Source: Acidiphilium sp. C61 (GTDB lineage: Bacteria; Pseudomonadota; Alphaproteobacteria; Acetobacterales; Acetobacteraceae). Taken from it: a stretch of DNA of 64,000 bases. Positions 9,187-19,001 of this stretch are shown here, in pieces. Numbering within the stretch: position 1 is the first letter of the stretch; each line of letters starts with the position of its first letter. Below the pieces are notes generated by a model. That model had not been told where the DNA came from, made no database searches, and worked only from the letters and a program-made list of their open reading frames with translations. The DNA is taken from contig NZ_CACTIA010000005.1 in the NCBI RefSeq assembly GCF_902712915.1, positions 2,132,001-2,196,000 of the forward strand, in the 5' to 3' direction. The translations under genes were made by a program, and so were the position numbers.

Positions 9187-9735
9187 TTATTTTGTGGCGA
9201 GCTTCGCCGCGTTGGCAAGCCCGGACTCGTAGATTCCGGAGATCGCCTTCACCGCGGTGGCGTTGTCCTCGCCCTTCTTCGGGTGGGCGGAGAGGTCGAG
9301 CCGGCGGAAATGACCGCTCCAGACCAGCTTCGTCTCGTCGGCGCCGAGGCGGTGGACCGAGATGGTCGAGACATAGTCGCGCACCGGCAGGATCTTCATG
9401 TTGTTGGCGGTGTGCTGGATCTCGTAGGTGTAGTTCGTATGTTTCGGGTTGTAGTGCAGGAGCTGCTCGGTCAGGACCGGGCCGCCGAGATCGAGATGGC
9501 GGACCGAGCCGGGGTGGTTGCCCTTGCTCGCCTTGCTGCCCTTGACCGCGGGAACCCAGGTGAGATCGCCGAAATTGTGGACGACCGACCAGACCTTCGC
9601 GGCCGGCGCCTTGATGACGACGCTGCGGGTGACGTGAAGGACGGGCGCCTTGGCCTGGGCCGGGCTGGCGGCGAAAGCGACGAGGGCGAGCGGCAGGCCG
9701 GCCAGGGCGGCGCGGCGGGCGATTGTGATTTTCAA
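9187..9735 (-). CDS. Exported SRPBCC (START-like) domain protein, MxaD-like
   Basis: A 182-residue protein with a clear signal peptide (MKITIARRAALAGLPLAL, cleavage probably after SPAQA) and then a polyketide-cyclase/SRPBCC fold beginning VTRSVVIKAPAAKVWSVVHNFGDL. Start: TTG 9735 has AGGAGG six bases upstream and gives the perfect signal peptide, so TTG is favoured over the upstream in-frame ATG codons. Periplasmic proteins of this size and fold include MxaD of methanol-oxidation clusters, but no methanol dehydrogenase gene is nearby and the ligand is unknown. Confidence 0.75.
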   Translation of the reverse strand: MKITIARRAALAGLPLALVAFAASPAQAKAPVLHVTRSVVIKAPAAKVWSVVHNFGDLTWVPAVKGSKASKGNHPGSVRHLDLGGPVLTEQLLHYNPKHTNYTYEIQHTANNMKILPVRDYVSTISVHRLGADETKLVWSGHFRRLDLSAHPKKGEDNATAVKAISGIYESGLANAAKLATK

Positions 9736-9845
9736 GACATTCCTCCTGTTGACGGTCCGGTTGTCCCGGCCGTCACGATTTACACGCAGGCGTGAGCGAA
9801 AGCCATAGAGCATTGTCGGGTCGGTAAACGCCTGCGCGAACGGGG

Positions 9846-9909
9846 GCCTGCGCGCACTGATGCCTGCGCGCATTGGGGCCTGCAAGCATGGGGGCCTGCG
9901 CGCATTAGA
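9846..9909. repeat. Four tandem copies of a 16-bp unit
   Basis: Units begin at 9846, 9862, 9878 and 9894, a strict 16-bp period. The consensus is GCCTGCGCGCATTGGG with small variations (the third has CAAGC). The array lies in the 362-base region between the divergent SRPBCC and LysR genes and runs directly into the palindromic element at 9907. Nothing coding is seen there. Confidence 0.8.
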
Positions 9910-9954
9910 GCATCATCCGATCAGATGGAATCGTCTGATCGGATAAAGATGCTC
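9907..9954. repeat. Intergenic palindromic element, type A
   Basis: Outer arms GAGCATC and GATGCTC enclose inner arms ATCCGATCAGA and TCTGATCGGAT with TGGAATCG at the tip. It is nearly identical to the two elements at 49617-49728 and, like them, is followed by a conserved tail (GACTTATCAATATGCT here). Confidence 0.85.
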
Positions 9955-9968
9955 GACTTATCAATATG

Positions 9969-10012
9969 CTAGAGCACTACATCCGATCCAATCGGATCGG
10001 AAAGTGCTCTAG
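9969..10012. repeat. Intergenic palindromic element, type B
   Basis: Perfect 10-bp outer arms CTAGAGCACT (9969-9978) and AGTGCTCTAG (10003-10012) enclose CCGATCC/GGATCGG around AAT. It starts 64 bp after the previous element, the same spacing as the tandem pair after thiL. It lies about 85 bases before the LysR start. Confidence 0.85.
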
Positions 10013-10097
10013 GCGGGGTGGATGTGCAAAATTCCGCGCCGCCCGGTATCCTCGCCGCGATACCCGTCCGCCGGACGGGATGGAGGCGCCCGGGGAC

Positions 10098-10994
10098 ATG
10101 ACGTTCGAACAGTTGCGGATCTTCATTGCGGTGGCGGAGCGCGAGCATGTGACGCGGGCGGCCGAGGCGCTGGGGCTGACGCAGTCCGCCGCGTCGGGGG
10201 CGGTGGCGGCGCTGGAGCGGGAGTTCGGCACCAGGCTGTTTCACCGGGTCGGCCGCGGCATCGCGCTGACCGAGGCGGGGCATGTGTTCATTACCGAGGC
10301 GCGGGCGATCCTGAACCGGGCGGAGCAGGCGGCGCTGACGATGCGCGAGATCGCCGGGCTCGCGCGCGGGCGGCTCGCCATCAAGGCCAGCCAGACCATC
10401 GCCAATCATTTCCTGCCGCTGCGGCTCGTCGCGTTCCGCCATGCCTATCCGGGCGTCGGGCTTGCGGTGTCGATCGGCAATTCGGCCGAGGTGGCGCGGG
10501 CGATCCTGGAGGGGGATGCGGAGCTGGGCTTCGTCGAGGGGCCGGGCGAGACGCTGATCCAGCCAAGGCTCGCGGCCGAGCCGATCGCGCAGGACCGGCT
10601 GGTGATGGTGGTCGCGCCCGATCATCCCTGGGCGGGGCGGGGGACGCCGGACGCAGCCGCGCTGGCGGCGGGGAGCTGGGTGCTGCGGGAGGACGGCTCG
10701 GGCACGCGGGCGATGTTCTTCGAGGCGCTGGCCGGGCTCGGGATCGACCATGCGGCGGTGGATGTTGCGATCGAGCTGCCGGCGAACAATTCGGTGCTGA
10801 CGGCGGTGAGCGGCGGGGCGGGGGCGACGATCCTGTCGGAGCTGGTCTGCGCCGATGCGCTGGCCGCGGGCAAGGTGGTCGAGGTGCCGGTGCAACTGCC
10901 GCGCCGGACCTATTTCGCGGTCCAGCACCAGGACCGCACCCGCACCCGGGCGGCGGCGGCGCTGCTCGCCTTGCTGCGCGAGGCCCCGCAGTAG
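10098..10994 (+). CDS. LysR family transcriptional regulator
   Basis: A 298-residue LysR protein. The N-terminal winged helix (FEQLRIFIAVAEREHVTRAA, then LTQSAASGAVAALEREFGTRLFHR) is followed by a PBP2-type effector domain with LAIKASQTIANHFLP, LGFVEG and LREDGSGTR. The ASQTIANHFLP and REDGSGTR segments resemble CysL/CbbR-like members that respond to small anions or phosphorylated metabolites, which is only suggestive. ATG 10098 has GGAGG 11 bases upstream; ATG 10080 is an alternative. No divergently oriented metabolic target is adjacent, since the SRPBCC gene lies beyond the repeat region. Confidence 0.85.
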   Translation: MTFEQLRIFIAVAEREHVTRAAEALGLTQSAASGAVAALEREFGTRLFHRVGRGIALTEAGHVFITEARAILNRAEQAALTMREIAGLARGRLAIKASQTIANHFLPLRLVAFRHAYPGVGLAVSIGNSAEVARAILEGDAELGFVEGPGETLIQPRLAAEPIAQDRLVMVVAPDHPWAGRGTPDAAALAAGSWVLREDGSGTRAMFFEALAGLGIDHAAVDVAIELPANNSVLTAVSGGAGATILSELVCADALAAGKVVEVPVQLPRRTYFAVQHQDRTRTRAAAALLALLREAPQ

Positions 10995-10996
10995 CG

Positions 10997-11120
10997 GGGC
11001 GGCGGTAGCTTTGCCAGCCGCCGTGAGGCGGCGGTAGCTTTGCCCGCCGCCATAGGGCGGCGATAGTCTGGCGGCCGCAGGAGGGCGGAAATAGTCTGGC
11101 GGCCGCAGGACGGCGGCCGC
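10997..11120. repeat. Four tandem ~29-bp repeats after the LysR gene
   Basis: The core GGCGGYGRTAG recurs with period 29, 29 and 28 (TAG at 11006, 11035, 11064, 11092). The first two units read GCGGCGGTAGCTTTGCC and then a GCCGCC arm; the later two carry AGTCTGGCGGCCGCAGG. Each unit can fold into a GGCGGC/GCCGCC hairpin. The array starts just after the LysR stop and ends before the convergent ClpP-like gene. Confidence 0.8.
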
Positions 11121-11150
11121 GACTGACGCCGCTTCCGCCGCCCCCTTGTT

Positions 11151-11825
11151 TCAGGCGGCGTCCAGATCCTTCATCGTCTGCACGATGCGGCTGACCATGC
11201 CGTAGGCGATCGCCTCGTCGGCACCCATCCAGTAATTGCGGTCGGTGTCCTTTTCGACGCGGGCATAGTCCTGACCGGTCTCGCGGGCGATGATGCGGTT
11301 GATCCGCTCGCGCATCTTGATGATTTCGCGGGCCTCGATGTCGATATCGGTGGCCGGGCCGCGCACGCCGCCCATCGGCTGGTGCAGCAGGAAGCGGGTG
11401 TTGGGCAGGCAGAAGCGGCGGTCCTTGTGGCCGGCGAGATAGATCAGCGCGCCGGCGCTGGCGACCCAGCCGGTGCCGATGATGCGGACCGGGGCGGTGG
11501 CGTCGACGAAGCGGATCACGTCGTGGATCGTGTCGCCGCTCTCGACATGGCCGCCGGGGGAGTTCACGAAAACGTCGATTGGCTCGTCGCTCGCGCCGGC
11601 GAGAGCGAGGAGCTGGCCGGTGACGGCGCGGGCGATGCGGTCGTGGATCTCGCCGAAGATCAAGACCTTGCGCTGCTTGAACAGACGGTTCTCAAGCTCG
11701 CCGCCGCGGGAAGCGCGGGCGGTTTCCGGCGTTTCGGTCGCCGGCGCGTCCTTTTCCGGCGCGTCCTCGTCGTCTGCGCGGGGGCGATGCGGTTGCTGCT
11801 GTCGGGTGTCATGCCTGCTCCTCAA
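11151..11825 (-). CDS. ClpP-family serine protease, stand-alone paralogue
   Basis: A 224-residue ClpP-fold protease. The catalytic triad appears complete: serine in GTGWVASAGALIY, histidine in RFLLHQPMGG, and aspartate in VEKDTDRNYWMGADEAIAYG. The substrate-channel segment VNSPGGHVESGDTIHDVIR is typical. The first ~45 residues are an acidic, disordered-looking extension. No clpX or clpA is adjacent, so it is probably a second ClpP. The start is uncertain: in-frame TTG 11825 has no good ribosome site, while a good GAGGAG precedes an ATG in a different frame just downstream. It is divergent from pntAA across a 220-base gap. Confidence 0.85.
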   Translation of the reverse strand: MRSRHDTRQQQPHRPRADDEDAPEKDAPATETPETARASRGGELENRLFKQRKVLIFGEIHDRIARAVTGQLLALAGASDEPIDVFVNSPGGHVESGDTIHDVIRFVDATAPVRIIGTGWVASAGALIYLAGHKDRRFCLPNTRFLLHQPMGGVRGPATDIDIEAREIIKMRERINRIIARETGQDYARVEKDTDRNYWMGADEAIAYGMVSRIVQTMKDLDAA

Positions 11826-12045
11826 ATCCGGTTACCTTATTGTGGTGTATGCGGCTTCCCCTGTCGAGACGACGGGCGGCGCAAGGCTGACGTCTTGACA
11901 GCGCGGCCCGCTCATGGTGCGAGCTTGGCAGGCCGGCTTCACGATTGTGGCATAATTGCCGCTTTGTAAGGATACGGTGCGACACAATATTTCCGAACAT
12001 GGGGGGCCAGGATGGCGCCCGGTGTTGAACGAGGGGATGGACAAT

Positions 12046-13185
12046 ATGCGTCTTGCGGTTTTGAAGGAGCGCCTGCCGGGCGAGACCCGCGTCGCCGCCG
12101 TGCCGGATTCGATCAAGAAGCTGAAGGCACTCGGGCTTGACGTGGTGATCGAGGCAGGGGCCGGCGAGCGGGCTTCGGTGTCCGACGCGGCGCTGCGCGA
12201 GGCTGGCGCGGAGATCGCGCCGGATGCGGCTTCGGCGCTCAAGGGGGCCGGGATCGTGTTCACGGTGCAGCCGCCCGGCGACGAGATTCTGGCACAGATC
12301 GAGCGCGGCGCGCTGCTGGTCGGCACGCTCGGCGCGATGGGGAACCAGGAGCGGGTGCAGGCCTATGCCAAGGCCGGCGTCGATGCCTGCTCGATGGAGC
12401 TGCTGCCGCGCATCACCCGCGCGCAGTCGATGGACGTGCTGTCGAGCCAGGCGAATCTCGCCGGGTATCGCGCCGTGATCGAGGCGGCGGAGGCGTTTCC
12501 GCGCGGCTTCGCGATGATGATGACGGCGGCCGGCACGGTGCCGCCGGCGCGCGTGTTCGTGGTGGGCGCGGGGGTTGCCGGGTTGCAGGCGATCGCCACC
12601 GCCCGCCGGCTCGGCGCCATCGTCTCGGCGACCGATGTGCGGCCGGCGGCGAAGGAGGAGATCAAGTCGCTCGGTGCGACCTTCGTCGGCGTCGAGGACG
12701 AGGAGAGCAAGGCACAGACCGGCGCCTATGCCAAGGAGATGAGTGCGGAGTTCCGCGCCAAGCAGGCCGCGCTGATCGCCGAGACGGTGGCCAAGAACGA
12801 CATCGTGATCTGCACCGCGCTGGTGATGGGCCGCAAGGCGCCGACCATCGTCACCGCCGATGCGGTGGCGAAGATGCGCATGGGCAGCGTGATCGTGGAT
12901 ATCGCGGCGGATGCCGGCGGCAATTGCGAGGCGACGGTGCCGGGCGAGCGGATCGTGACGGAGAACGGCGTGATCGTGCTCGGGCACAAGAACTGGCCGT
13001 CGCGGATCGGCGTCGCCGCCAGCACGCTCTATGCGCGCAATCTCTCGACCTTCCTCACCGGGTTCTGGGACAAGGAGGCCGGGCGGCCGAAACTGCCCGC
13101 CGATGACGACATCGTGAAGGGCGTCCTGCTCACGCGGGATGGCGCCATCGTCCATCCGAATTTCCAGCCGCAAGCCGCCGCCTAG
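12046..13185 (+). CDS. pntAA: NAD(P) transhydrogenase subunit alpha, part 1 (NAD-binding)
   Basis: A 379-residue soluble domain I that binds NAD(H). The N-terminus is [25 protein letters not shown]. The [16 protein letters not shown] segment near residue 140 matches the conserved NAD-site loop, and the Rossmann glycine motif is [20 protein letters not shown]. Its ending just before the membrane part is typical of the three-gene transhydrogenase of Rhodospirillum type. ATG 12046 is chosen because GAGGGG lies 9 bases upstream; ATG 12037 directly abuts that site. Operon pntAA-pntAB-pntB. The enzyme couples proton movement to reduction of NADP+ by NADH. Confidence 0.93.
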   Translation: MRLAVLKERLPGETRVAAVPDSIKKLKALGLDVVIEAGAGERASVSDAALREAGAEIAPDAASALKGAGIVFTVQPPGDEILAQIERGALLVGTLGAMGNQERVQAYAKAGVDACSMELLPRITRAQSMDVLSSQANLAGYRAVIEAAEAFPRGFAMMMTAAGTVPPARVFVVGAGVAGLQAIATARRLGAIVSATDVRPAAKEEIKSLGATFVGVEDEESKAQTGAYAKEMSAEFRAKQAALIAETVAKNDIVICTALVMGRKAPTIVTADAVAKMRMGSVIVDIAADAGGNCEATVPGERIVTENGVIVLGHKNWPSRIGVAASTLYARNLSTFLTGFWDKEAGRPKLPADDDIVKGVLLTRDGAIVHPNFQPQAAA

Positions 13186-13195
13186 GAGCCACATC

Positions 13196-13591
13196 ATGAC
13201 CCCTGCACAACTCGCGGACCAGGCCGCAGCCCTGGCCCACAAGGCCACGATCCTCGCCCAGAACGCCGCCGGCTTCGCCGCCCAGGCGGCGGCGCACGCG
13301 CCGCACGGCGCGCCGCTGATCGACCTGTTCGCCATTTTCGTGATGGCGGTGTTCGTCGGCTATTACGTGATCTGGAGCGTGACCCCGGCCCTGCACTCGC
13401 CGCTGCTGGCGGTGACCAACGCCATCTCGTCGGTGATCATCGTCGGCGCCATGCTCGCGACCGGGCTGAAGGGCGGCTATGCCGCGCATGCCTTCGGCTT
13501 CATCGCGGTGCTGCTCGCCAGCGTGAACATCGTGGGCGGCTTCCTCGTGACCCAGCGCATGCTGGCCATGTTCAAGAAAAAAGCGAAGTAA
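13196..13591 (+). CDS. pntAB: NAD(P) transhydrogenase subunit alpha, part 2 (membrane)
   Basis: A 131-residue membrane subunit. After a hydrophilic alanine-rich N-terminus (about 40 residues) come helices beginning at [24 protein letters not shown], then [21 protein letters not shown] and [24 protein letters not shown]. It forms part of the proton channel with PntB. ATG 13196 follows AGGAGCCACATC, so the ribosome site is good, and the gap to pntAA is 10 bases. Confidence 0.93.
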   Translation: MTPAQLADQAAALAHKATILAQNAAGFAAQAAAHAPHGAPLIDLFAIFVMAVFVGYYVIWSVTPALHSPLLAVTNAISSVIIVGAMLATGLKGGYAAHAFGFIAVLLASVNIVGGFLVTQRMLAMFKKKAK

Positions 13592-13604
13592 GGGCGGCGC
13601 GAAA

Positions 13605-15023
13605 ATGAATTACGCAACTGATCCCGGGATCACGCTCGCCTATCTGGTGGCGGCCGTCCTGTTCATCCTCGCCCTGCGCGGGCTTTCGCATCCCGAGACC
13701 GCGCGGCGCGGCAACCTGCTCGGCATGGCCGGCATGGCGATCGCCGCGCTGGCGACGCTGGCGCATCCGGCGATGCTGCTCTCGGGCGTGGGGCTCATCG
13801 TGCTCGGCGTCGTCCTCGGCGGCGCGATCGGCGCCGTGGTGGCGCGGCGGGTCAACATGACCGCGCTGCCGCAGCTCGTCGCCGCGTTCCACTCGCTGGT
13901 GGGTCTTGCCGCCGTGTTCGTCGCCGCCTCGGCGCTGAACGCGCCGCAGAGCTTCGGCATCGGCACGCCGGGGCACCTGCATCTCGAAAGCCTGATCGAG
14001 ATGTCGCTCGGCCTGTCGATCGGTGCGGTCACCTTCACCGGCGCGGTCATCGCGTTTGCCAAGCTCCAGGCGCTGATGAGCGGCGCGCCGATCAACTTCC
14101 CCGGCCAGCACAAGCTCAATCTCGGCCTCGGCATCCTGCTCGTGGTGCTGATCATCGCCTTCGTCGCCTCGGGCGGCTCGCAGGTGCTGTTCTGGATCAT
14201 CGCGGCGCTGGCGCTGGCGCTCGGCGTGCTGCTGATCATCCCGATCGGCGGTGCGGACATGCCGGTGGTGATCTCGATGCTGAACTCCTATTCCGGCTGG
14301 GCGGCCGCGGGCATCGGCTTCACCATCAGCAATATCGCGCTGATCGTGACCGGCGCGCTGGTCGGCTCGTCGGGTGCGATTCTCTCCTACATCATGTGCA
14401 AGGGGATGAACCGCTCGATCATCAACGTGCTGCTCGGCGGCTTCGGCACCGATGCCGCCGCTGCCGCGGGCCCCGCGGGGGCTGCCGGCGACAAGGCGGT
14501 GAAGATCGGCTCGGCCGAGGATGCGAGCTTCATCATGAGCAACGCCTCGAAGGTGATCATTGTGCCGGGTTACGGCATGGCGGTGGCCCAGGCGCAGCAC
14601 GCGGTGCGCGAGATGTCCGACCTGCTGAAGGGCGCGGGCGTCGAGGTGAAATACGCGATCCATCCGGTTGCCGGCCGCATGCCGGGGCACATGAACGTGC
14701 TGCTCGCCGAGGCGCAGGTGCCGTATGACGAGGTGTTCGAGCTCGAGGAGATCAACAACGAGTTCTCGACCGCCGACGTGGTCTATGTGATCGGCGCCAA
14801 TGACGTGACCAACCCGGCGGCGAAGACCAATTCGGCGAGCCCGATCTATGGCATGCCGATCCTTGAGGTCGACAAGGCGAAGACGGTGCTGTTCGTCAAG
14901 CGCTCGATGGCCTCGGGTTATGCCGGCGTCGACAACGAGCTGTTCTTCCGCGACAACACAATGATGCTGTTCGGCGACGCGAAGAAGATGACCGAGGAGA
15001 TCGTGCAGTCGCTCGGCAAGTAA
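13605..15023 (+). CDS. pntB: NAD(P) transhydrogenase subunit beta
   Basis: A 472-residue subunit with about nine helices in the first ~270 residues and a soluble NADP-binding domain III at the end. Domain III shows VIIVPGYGMAVAQAQHAVREM, IHPVAGRMPGHMNVLLAEA, VIGANDVTNPAAK and MPILEVDKAKTVLFVKRSM, all conserved. The membrane part has VAAFHSLVGLAAVFVA and FTGAVIAFAKLQALMSG. It starts 13 bases after pntAB. A hairpin terminator follows at 15048. Confidence 0.95.
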   Translation: MNYATDPGITLAYLVAAVLFILALRGLSHPETARRGNLLGMAGMAIAALATLAHPAMLLSGVGLIVLGVVLGGAIGAVVARRVNMTALPQLVAAFHSLVGLAAVFVAASALNAPQSFGIGTPGHLHLESLIEMSLGLSIGAVTFTGAVIAFAKLQALMSGAPINFPGQHKLNLGLGILLVVLIIAFVASGGSQVLFWIIAALALALGVLLIIPIGGADMPVVISMLNSYSGWAAAGIGFTISNIALIVTGALVGSSGAILSYIMCKGMNRSIINVLLGGFGTDAAAAAGPAGAAGDKAVKIGSAEDASFIMSNASKVIIVPGYGMAVAQAQHAVREMSDLLKGAGVEVKYAIHPVAGRMPGHMNVLLAEAQVPYDEVFELEEINNEFSTADVVYVIGANDVTNPAAKTNSASPIYGMPILEVDKAKTVLFVKRSMASGYAGVDNELFFRDNTMMLFGDAKKMTEEIVQSLGK

Positions 15024-15047
15024 GCCGGGCGAAGGCGGAGCGATCCG

Positions 15048-15080
15048 GCGGCGGGGCCACTGGCTCCGCCGCTTTCGTTT
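15048..15080 (+). terminator. Terminator after pntB
   Basis: An 11-bp stem (15048-15058 with 15062-15072, one G-U pair) with loop ACT is followed by TTTCGTTT. It should end the pntAA-pntAB-pntB transcript before ffh. Confidence 0.65.
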
Positions 15081-15191
15081 GGGGGGTGTTCTTGCCAGCG
15101 GCGGGAAATTCGGCCATAGGCGGGGGAGGTAAGGCCGTCGCGCTGCGAGTTTCGCACCGCGGCGCGTTTTTCGTTGATGGAGCGGGTTGCG

Positions 15192-16565
<1,374 letters not shown>

Positions 16566-16690
16566 GATCGCGGGTGCTTGCCCGTTTCGGGATCGCGGGC
16601 TGCGGCTCGTTTTGAGACCGCGGGCTTCGGCCCTGACTGAAACCGCGGGCTTCGGCCCGGAGCGAAATAACGGGCTTCGGCCCGGACTGA
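16566..16690. repeat. Five tandem 25-bp repeats with UUCG hairpins, between ffh and rpsP
   Basis: Five units begin at 16566, 16591, 16616, 16641 and 16666, each exactly 25 bp, starting right after the ffh stop. Units 3-5 contain CGGGCTTCGGCCC, which in RNA folds into a short stem closed by the very stable C(UUCG)G tetraloop; units 1-2 are diverged. A further hairpin (GGCGGCC/GGCCGCC, about 16697-16715) lies between the array and the rpsP ribosome site. The 179-base gap has no ORF of note. Confidence 0.85.
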
Positions 16691-16744
16691 CACCACGGCG
16701 GCCGGGTTGGCCGCCACCGAGACTACTGACCAGGAGACAATGGA

Positions 16745-17089
16745 ATGTCGTTGAAGATCAGACTGGCCCGCGCGGGTGCGAAGAAGCGGCCGTTCTACCA
16801 TATCGTCGTCGCCGACTCGCGCAGCCCGCGCGATGGCAAGTTCATCGAGCGCATCGGCACCTACAACCCGATGCTGCCGGCCGATCACGAGGATCGCATC
16901 CGCCTCGTGACCGATCGCGTGACGCACTGGCTGAGCCAGGGCGCGCAGGCGACCGATCGCGTTGCCCGCTTCATCGGCAAGGCCGGCCTCGCGCCGATGC
17001 CGGCGTTCCGCGAGCAGCCGGTGCAGTCCGCGCCGAAGAAGAAGGCGCAGGAGCGCGCCGCCGAGCGCGCCAAGGCCGCCGAGGCCTGA
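16745..17089 (+). CDS. rpsP: 30S ribosomal protein S16
   Basis: A 114-residue S16, a primary assembly protein of the 30S subunit. It begins [42 protein letters not shown], the family signature. The C-terminal ~30 residues are an alanine/lysine-rich extension ([17 protein letters not shown]), common in alphaproteobacteria. CAGGAGACA precedes the ATG. Followed by rimM after 15 bases. Confidence 0.96.
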   Translation: MSLKIRLARAGAKKRPFYHIVVADSRSPRDGKFIERIGTYNPMLPADHEDRIRLVTDRVTHWLSQGAQATDRVARFIGKAGLAPMPAFREQPVQSAPKKKAQERAAERAKAAEA

Positions 17090-17104
17090 TCCAGCGGCCG
17101 AGCG

Positions 17105-17614
17105 ATGGATGATCGCCTGATCCTGATGGGCGTGATCGGCCGGCCCCACGGTGTGCGCGGGGCCGTGCATGTCACCACCTATTCGCCGGACCCGGAGGGG
17201 CTGGCCGAGCTGCCGTTGCGCGATGAGCGCGGCCGGCGGGTCGGGCTCGCCTGGACCGGGGCGGGGATCGCGCGCGTCACCATCGGCGAGGGTGACGAGA
17301 CCGCCGCGATCGCCGATCGCGATGCGGCGGCGAAGCTGACCAATCTCCGGCTCTATGTGCGCCGGGCCGACCTGCCGCCGCCCGAGGACGAGGACGAATT
17401 CTATTTCGCCGACCTCATCGGGCTGCATGCCGTCGCACCGGATGGCGCGGCACTCGGCACGATCCGCGCGGTGCATGATTTCGGCGCGGGGGCGAGCATC
17501 GAACTTTCCGACGGCTCGCTGCTGCCCTTCACCCGCGCGGTGGTGCCGGAGATCGACCTGCACGGCGGCCGCGCCGTGGTGGTGCGGCCGGCCGAGGTGG
17601 AGATGCGGGAATGA
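17105..17614 (+). CDS. rimM: Ribosome maturation factor RimM
   Basis: A 169-residue factor that acts in 30S head assembly and binds S19. The N-terminal domain starts with [22 protein letters not shown], the conserved RimM opening. A PRC-barrel follows: [44 protein letters not shown]. Its stop overlaps trmD (ATGA, 17611-17614). Confidence 0.94.
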   Translation: MDDRLILMGVIGRPHGVRGAVHVTTYSPDPEGLAELPLRDERGRRVGLAWTGAGIARVTIGEGDETAAIADRDAAAKLTNLRLYVRRADLPPPEDEDEFYFADLIGLHAVAPDGAALGTIRAVHDFGAGASIELSDGSLLPFTRAVVPEIDLHGGRAVVVRPAEVEMRE

Positions 17615-18315
17615 GCTTCCGCGCCACCATCATCACCCTGTTCCCCGAGATGTTTCCGGGGCCGCTCGGCCAGTCGCTGGCCGGACGCGCGCTGGAGACG
17701 GGAATCTGGGCGCTGGACTGCGTGAACCTGCGCGATTTCGGCCTCGGCCGGCATCGCGCGGTGGACGACACGCCGTTTGGCGGCGGCGCGGGCATGGTGC
17801 TGCGGCCGGACGTGCTGGATGCCGCGATCGGCCAGGCGCGGGACGGGCGGCCGCTATTGGCGCTTACCCCACGCGGCGCGCCGCTGACCCAGGCGCGCAT
17901 CCGCCGGCTTGCCGAAGGGCCGGGTGCGGTATTGCTCTGCGGCCGGTTCGAGGGGTTCGACCAGCGCGCCCTCGATGCCAACGAGGCCGAGGAGATCAGC
18001 CTTGGCGATTTCGTGCTCTCGGGCGGCGAGATCGCGGCGCTCGCGCTGCTCGATGCGACCATCCGCCTGCTGCCGGGCGTGATGGGGGCGGCGGAGAGCG
18101 CCGAGGAGGAAAGCTTCTCGGAGGATACGCTGCTCGAATATCCGCATTATACCCGCCCTGCCGTGTGGCAGGGGCGGGCGGTGCCGGAGGCGCTGCTCTC
18201 CGGCCATCATGCCGCCATCGCCGCCTGGCGCCGCGCCGAGGCCGAGGCCGTGACCAGGCGGCGCAGACCAGATCTATGGGCCCGGCACATTGCCAGCCAG
18301 CCGGCTCTTCCGTAA
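17611..18315 (+). CDS. trmD: tRNA (guanine-N1)-methyltransferase TrmD
   Basis: A 234-residue SPOUT methyltransferase making m1G37 in tRNAs that read CNN codons, preventing frameshifts. Signatures are [43 protein letters not shown], the knot segment [18 protein letters not shown], and [22 protein letters not shown]. It overlaps rimM by 4 bases, and rplS follows 27 bases later. Confidence 0.96.
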   Translation: MSFRATIITLFPEMFPGPLGQSLAGRALETGIWALDCVNLRDFGLGRHRAVDDTPFGGGAGMVLRPDVLDAAIGQARDGRPLLALTPRGAPLTQARIRRLAEGPGAVLLCGRFEGFDQRALDANEAEEISLGDFVLSGGEIAALALLDATIRLLPGVMGAAESAEEESFSEDTLLEYPHYTRPAVWQGRAVPEALLSGHHAAIAAWRRAEAEAVTRRRRPDLWARHIASQPALP

Positions 18316-18342
18316 ATGAACTCCCCCGAAAGGATGCCAGAC

Positions 18343-18717
18343 ATGAACGTGATCCAGACCATCGACGCCGAGCAGATCGGCAAGCTCGCGGAAGCCCGCG
18401 CCGTGCCGGATTTCAAGCCGGGCGACAATCTCCGCGTCTCGGTCCGGGTGACCGAGGGTGAGCGCACCCGTATCCAGGCGTTCGAGGGCGTGTGCATCGC
18501 GCGGTCGAATCGCGGCATCAACTCGAACTTCACCGTGCGGAAGATTTCGTATGGCGAGGGCGTCGAGCGCGTGTTCCCGCTCTATTCGCCGAACGTGACC
18601 GAGATCGCCGTCACCCGCCGGGGCGTGGTGCGTCGGGCGAAGCTGTATTACCTGCGCGGCCGCCGCGGCAAGTCCGCCCGCATCGCCGAGGCCGCGCGCG
18701 AGACCAACGCCGGCTGA
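18343..18717 (+). CDS. rplS: 50S ribosomal protein L19
   Basis: A 124-residue L19, located at the 30S-50S interface. Family segments are [52 protein letters not shown] and [19 protein letters not shown] 18343 is preferred over the in-frame ATG 18316 because GAAAGGA lies about 8 bases upstream and the N-terminus ([11 protein letters not shown]) fits the family. Confidence 0.96.
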   Translation: MNVIQTIDAEQIGKLAEARAVPDFKPGDNLRVSVRVTEGERTRIQAFEGVCIARSNRGINSNFTVRKISYGEGVERVFPLYSPNVTEIAVTRRGVVRRAKLYYLRGRRGKSARIAEAARETNAG

Positions 18718-18735
18718 TACGCGCCGGGGGAGCGC

Positions 18736-18783
18736 CAGGGGGCCTCACGCCCCCTGCCATCCCCGCCGGGCGGCGCGCCGCCC
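18736..18783 (+). terminator. Hairpins after rplS, possible terminator
   Basis: CAGGGGGC (18736-18743) pairs with GCCCCCTG (18749-18756) across a 5-base loop. A second, fully self-complementary 16-mer GGGCGGCGCGCCGCCC lies at 18768-18783. There is no T run, so termination would be weak or factor-assisted. The 284-base gap to leuC also holds the palindrome at 18944 and no gene that I can see. Confidence 0.4.
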
Positions 18784-18943
18784 GCGCAGCACGGTTTCGG
18801 CCGGAGGGGCATCACGCGGGCGCCTCTGCGTCTGCCGTCCGATGCCGCTCTGACTGAAACCCCCAAGGTGTCAGGGCCCGCACGCTCATGCCTTGTGCGG
18901 AGCGGATATCCGGCCCGTGCCGACACCTGGAGCATCAAAATGA

Positions 18944-18983
18944 TAGAGCACGTTCCGATCCAATCGGATCGGAACGTGCTCTA
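18944..18983. repeat. Perfect 40-base palindromic element before leuC, type B
   Basis: Arms of 18 bp (TAGAGCACGTTCCGATCC at 18944-18961; its exact complement at 18966-18983) flank the loop AATC. It ends 5 bases before the leuC ribosome site GGAGGA (18989-18994). In mRNA this hairpin would sit against the ribosome-binding region. Confidence 0.85.
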
Positions 18984-19001
18984 GACCCGGAGGACGCACG
19001 C

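Noticed and set aside
16566..16690. CRISPR array
   Set aside because: The 25-bp units are contiguous with no unique spacers, and no cas gene is present.
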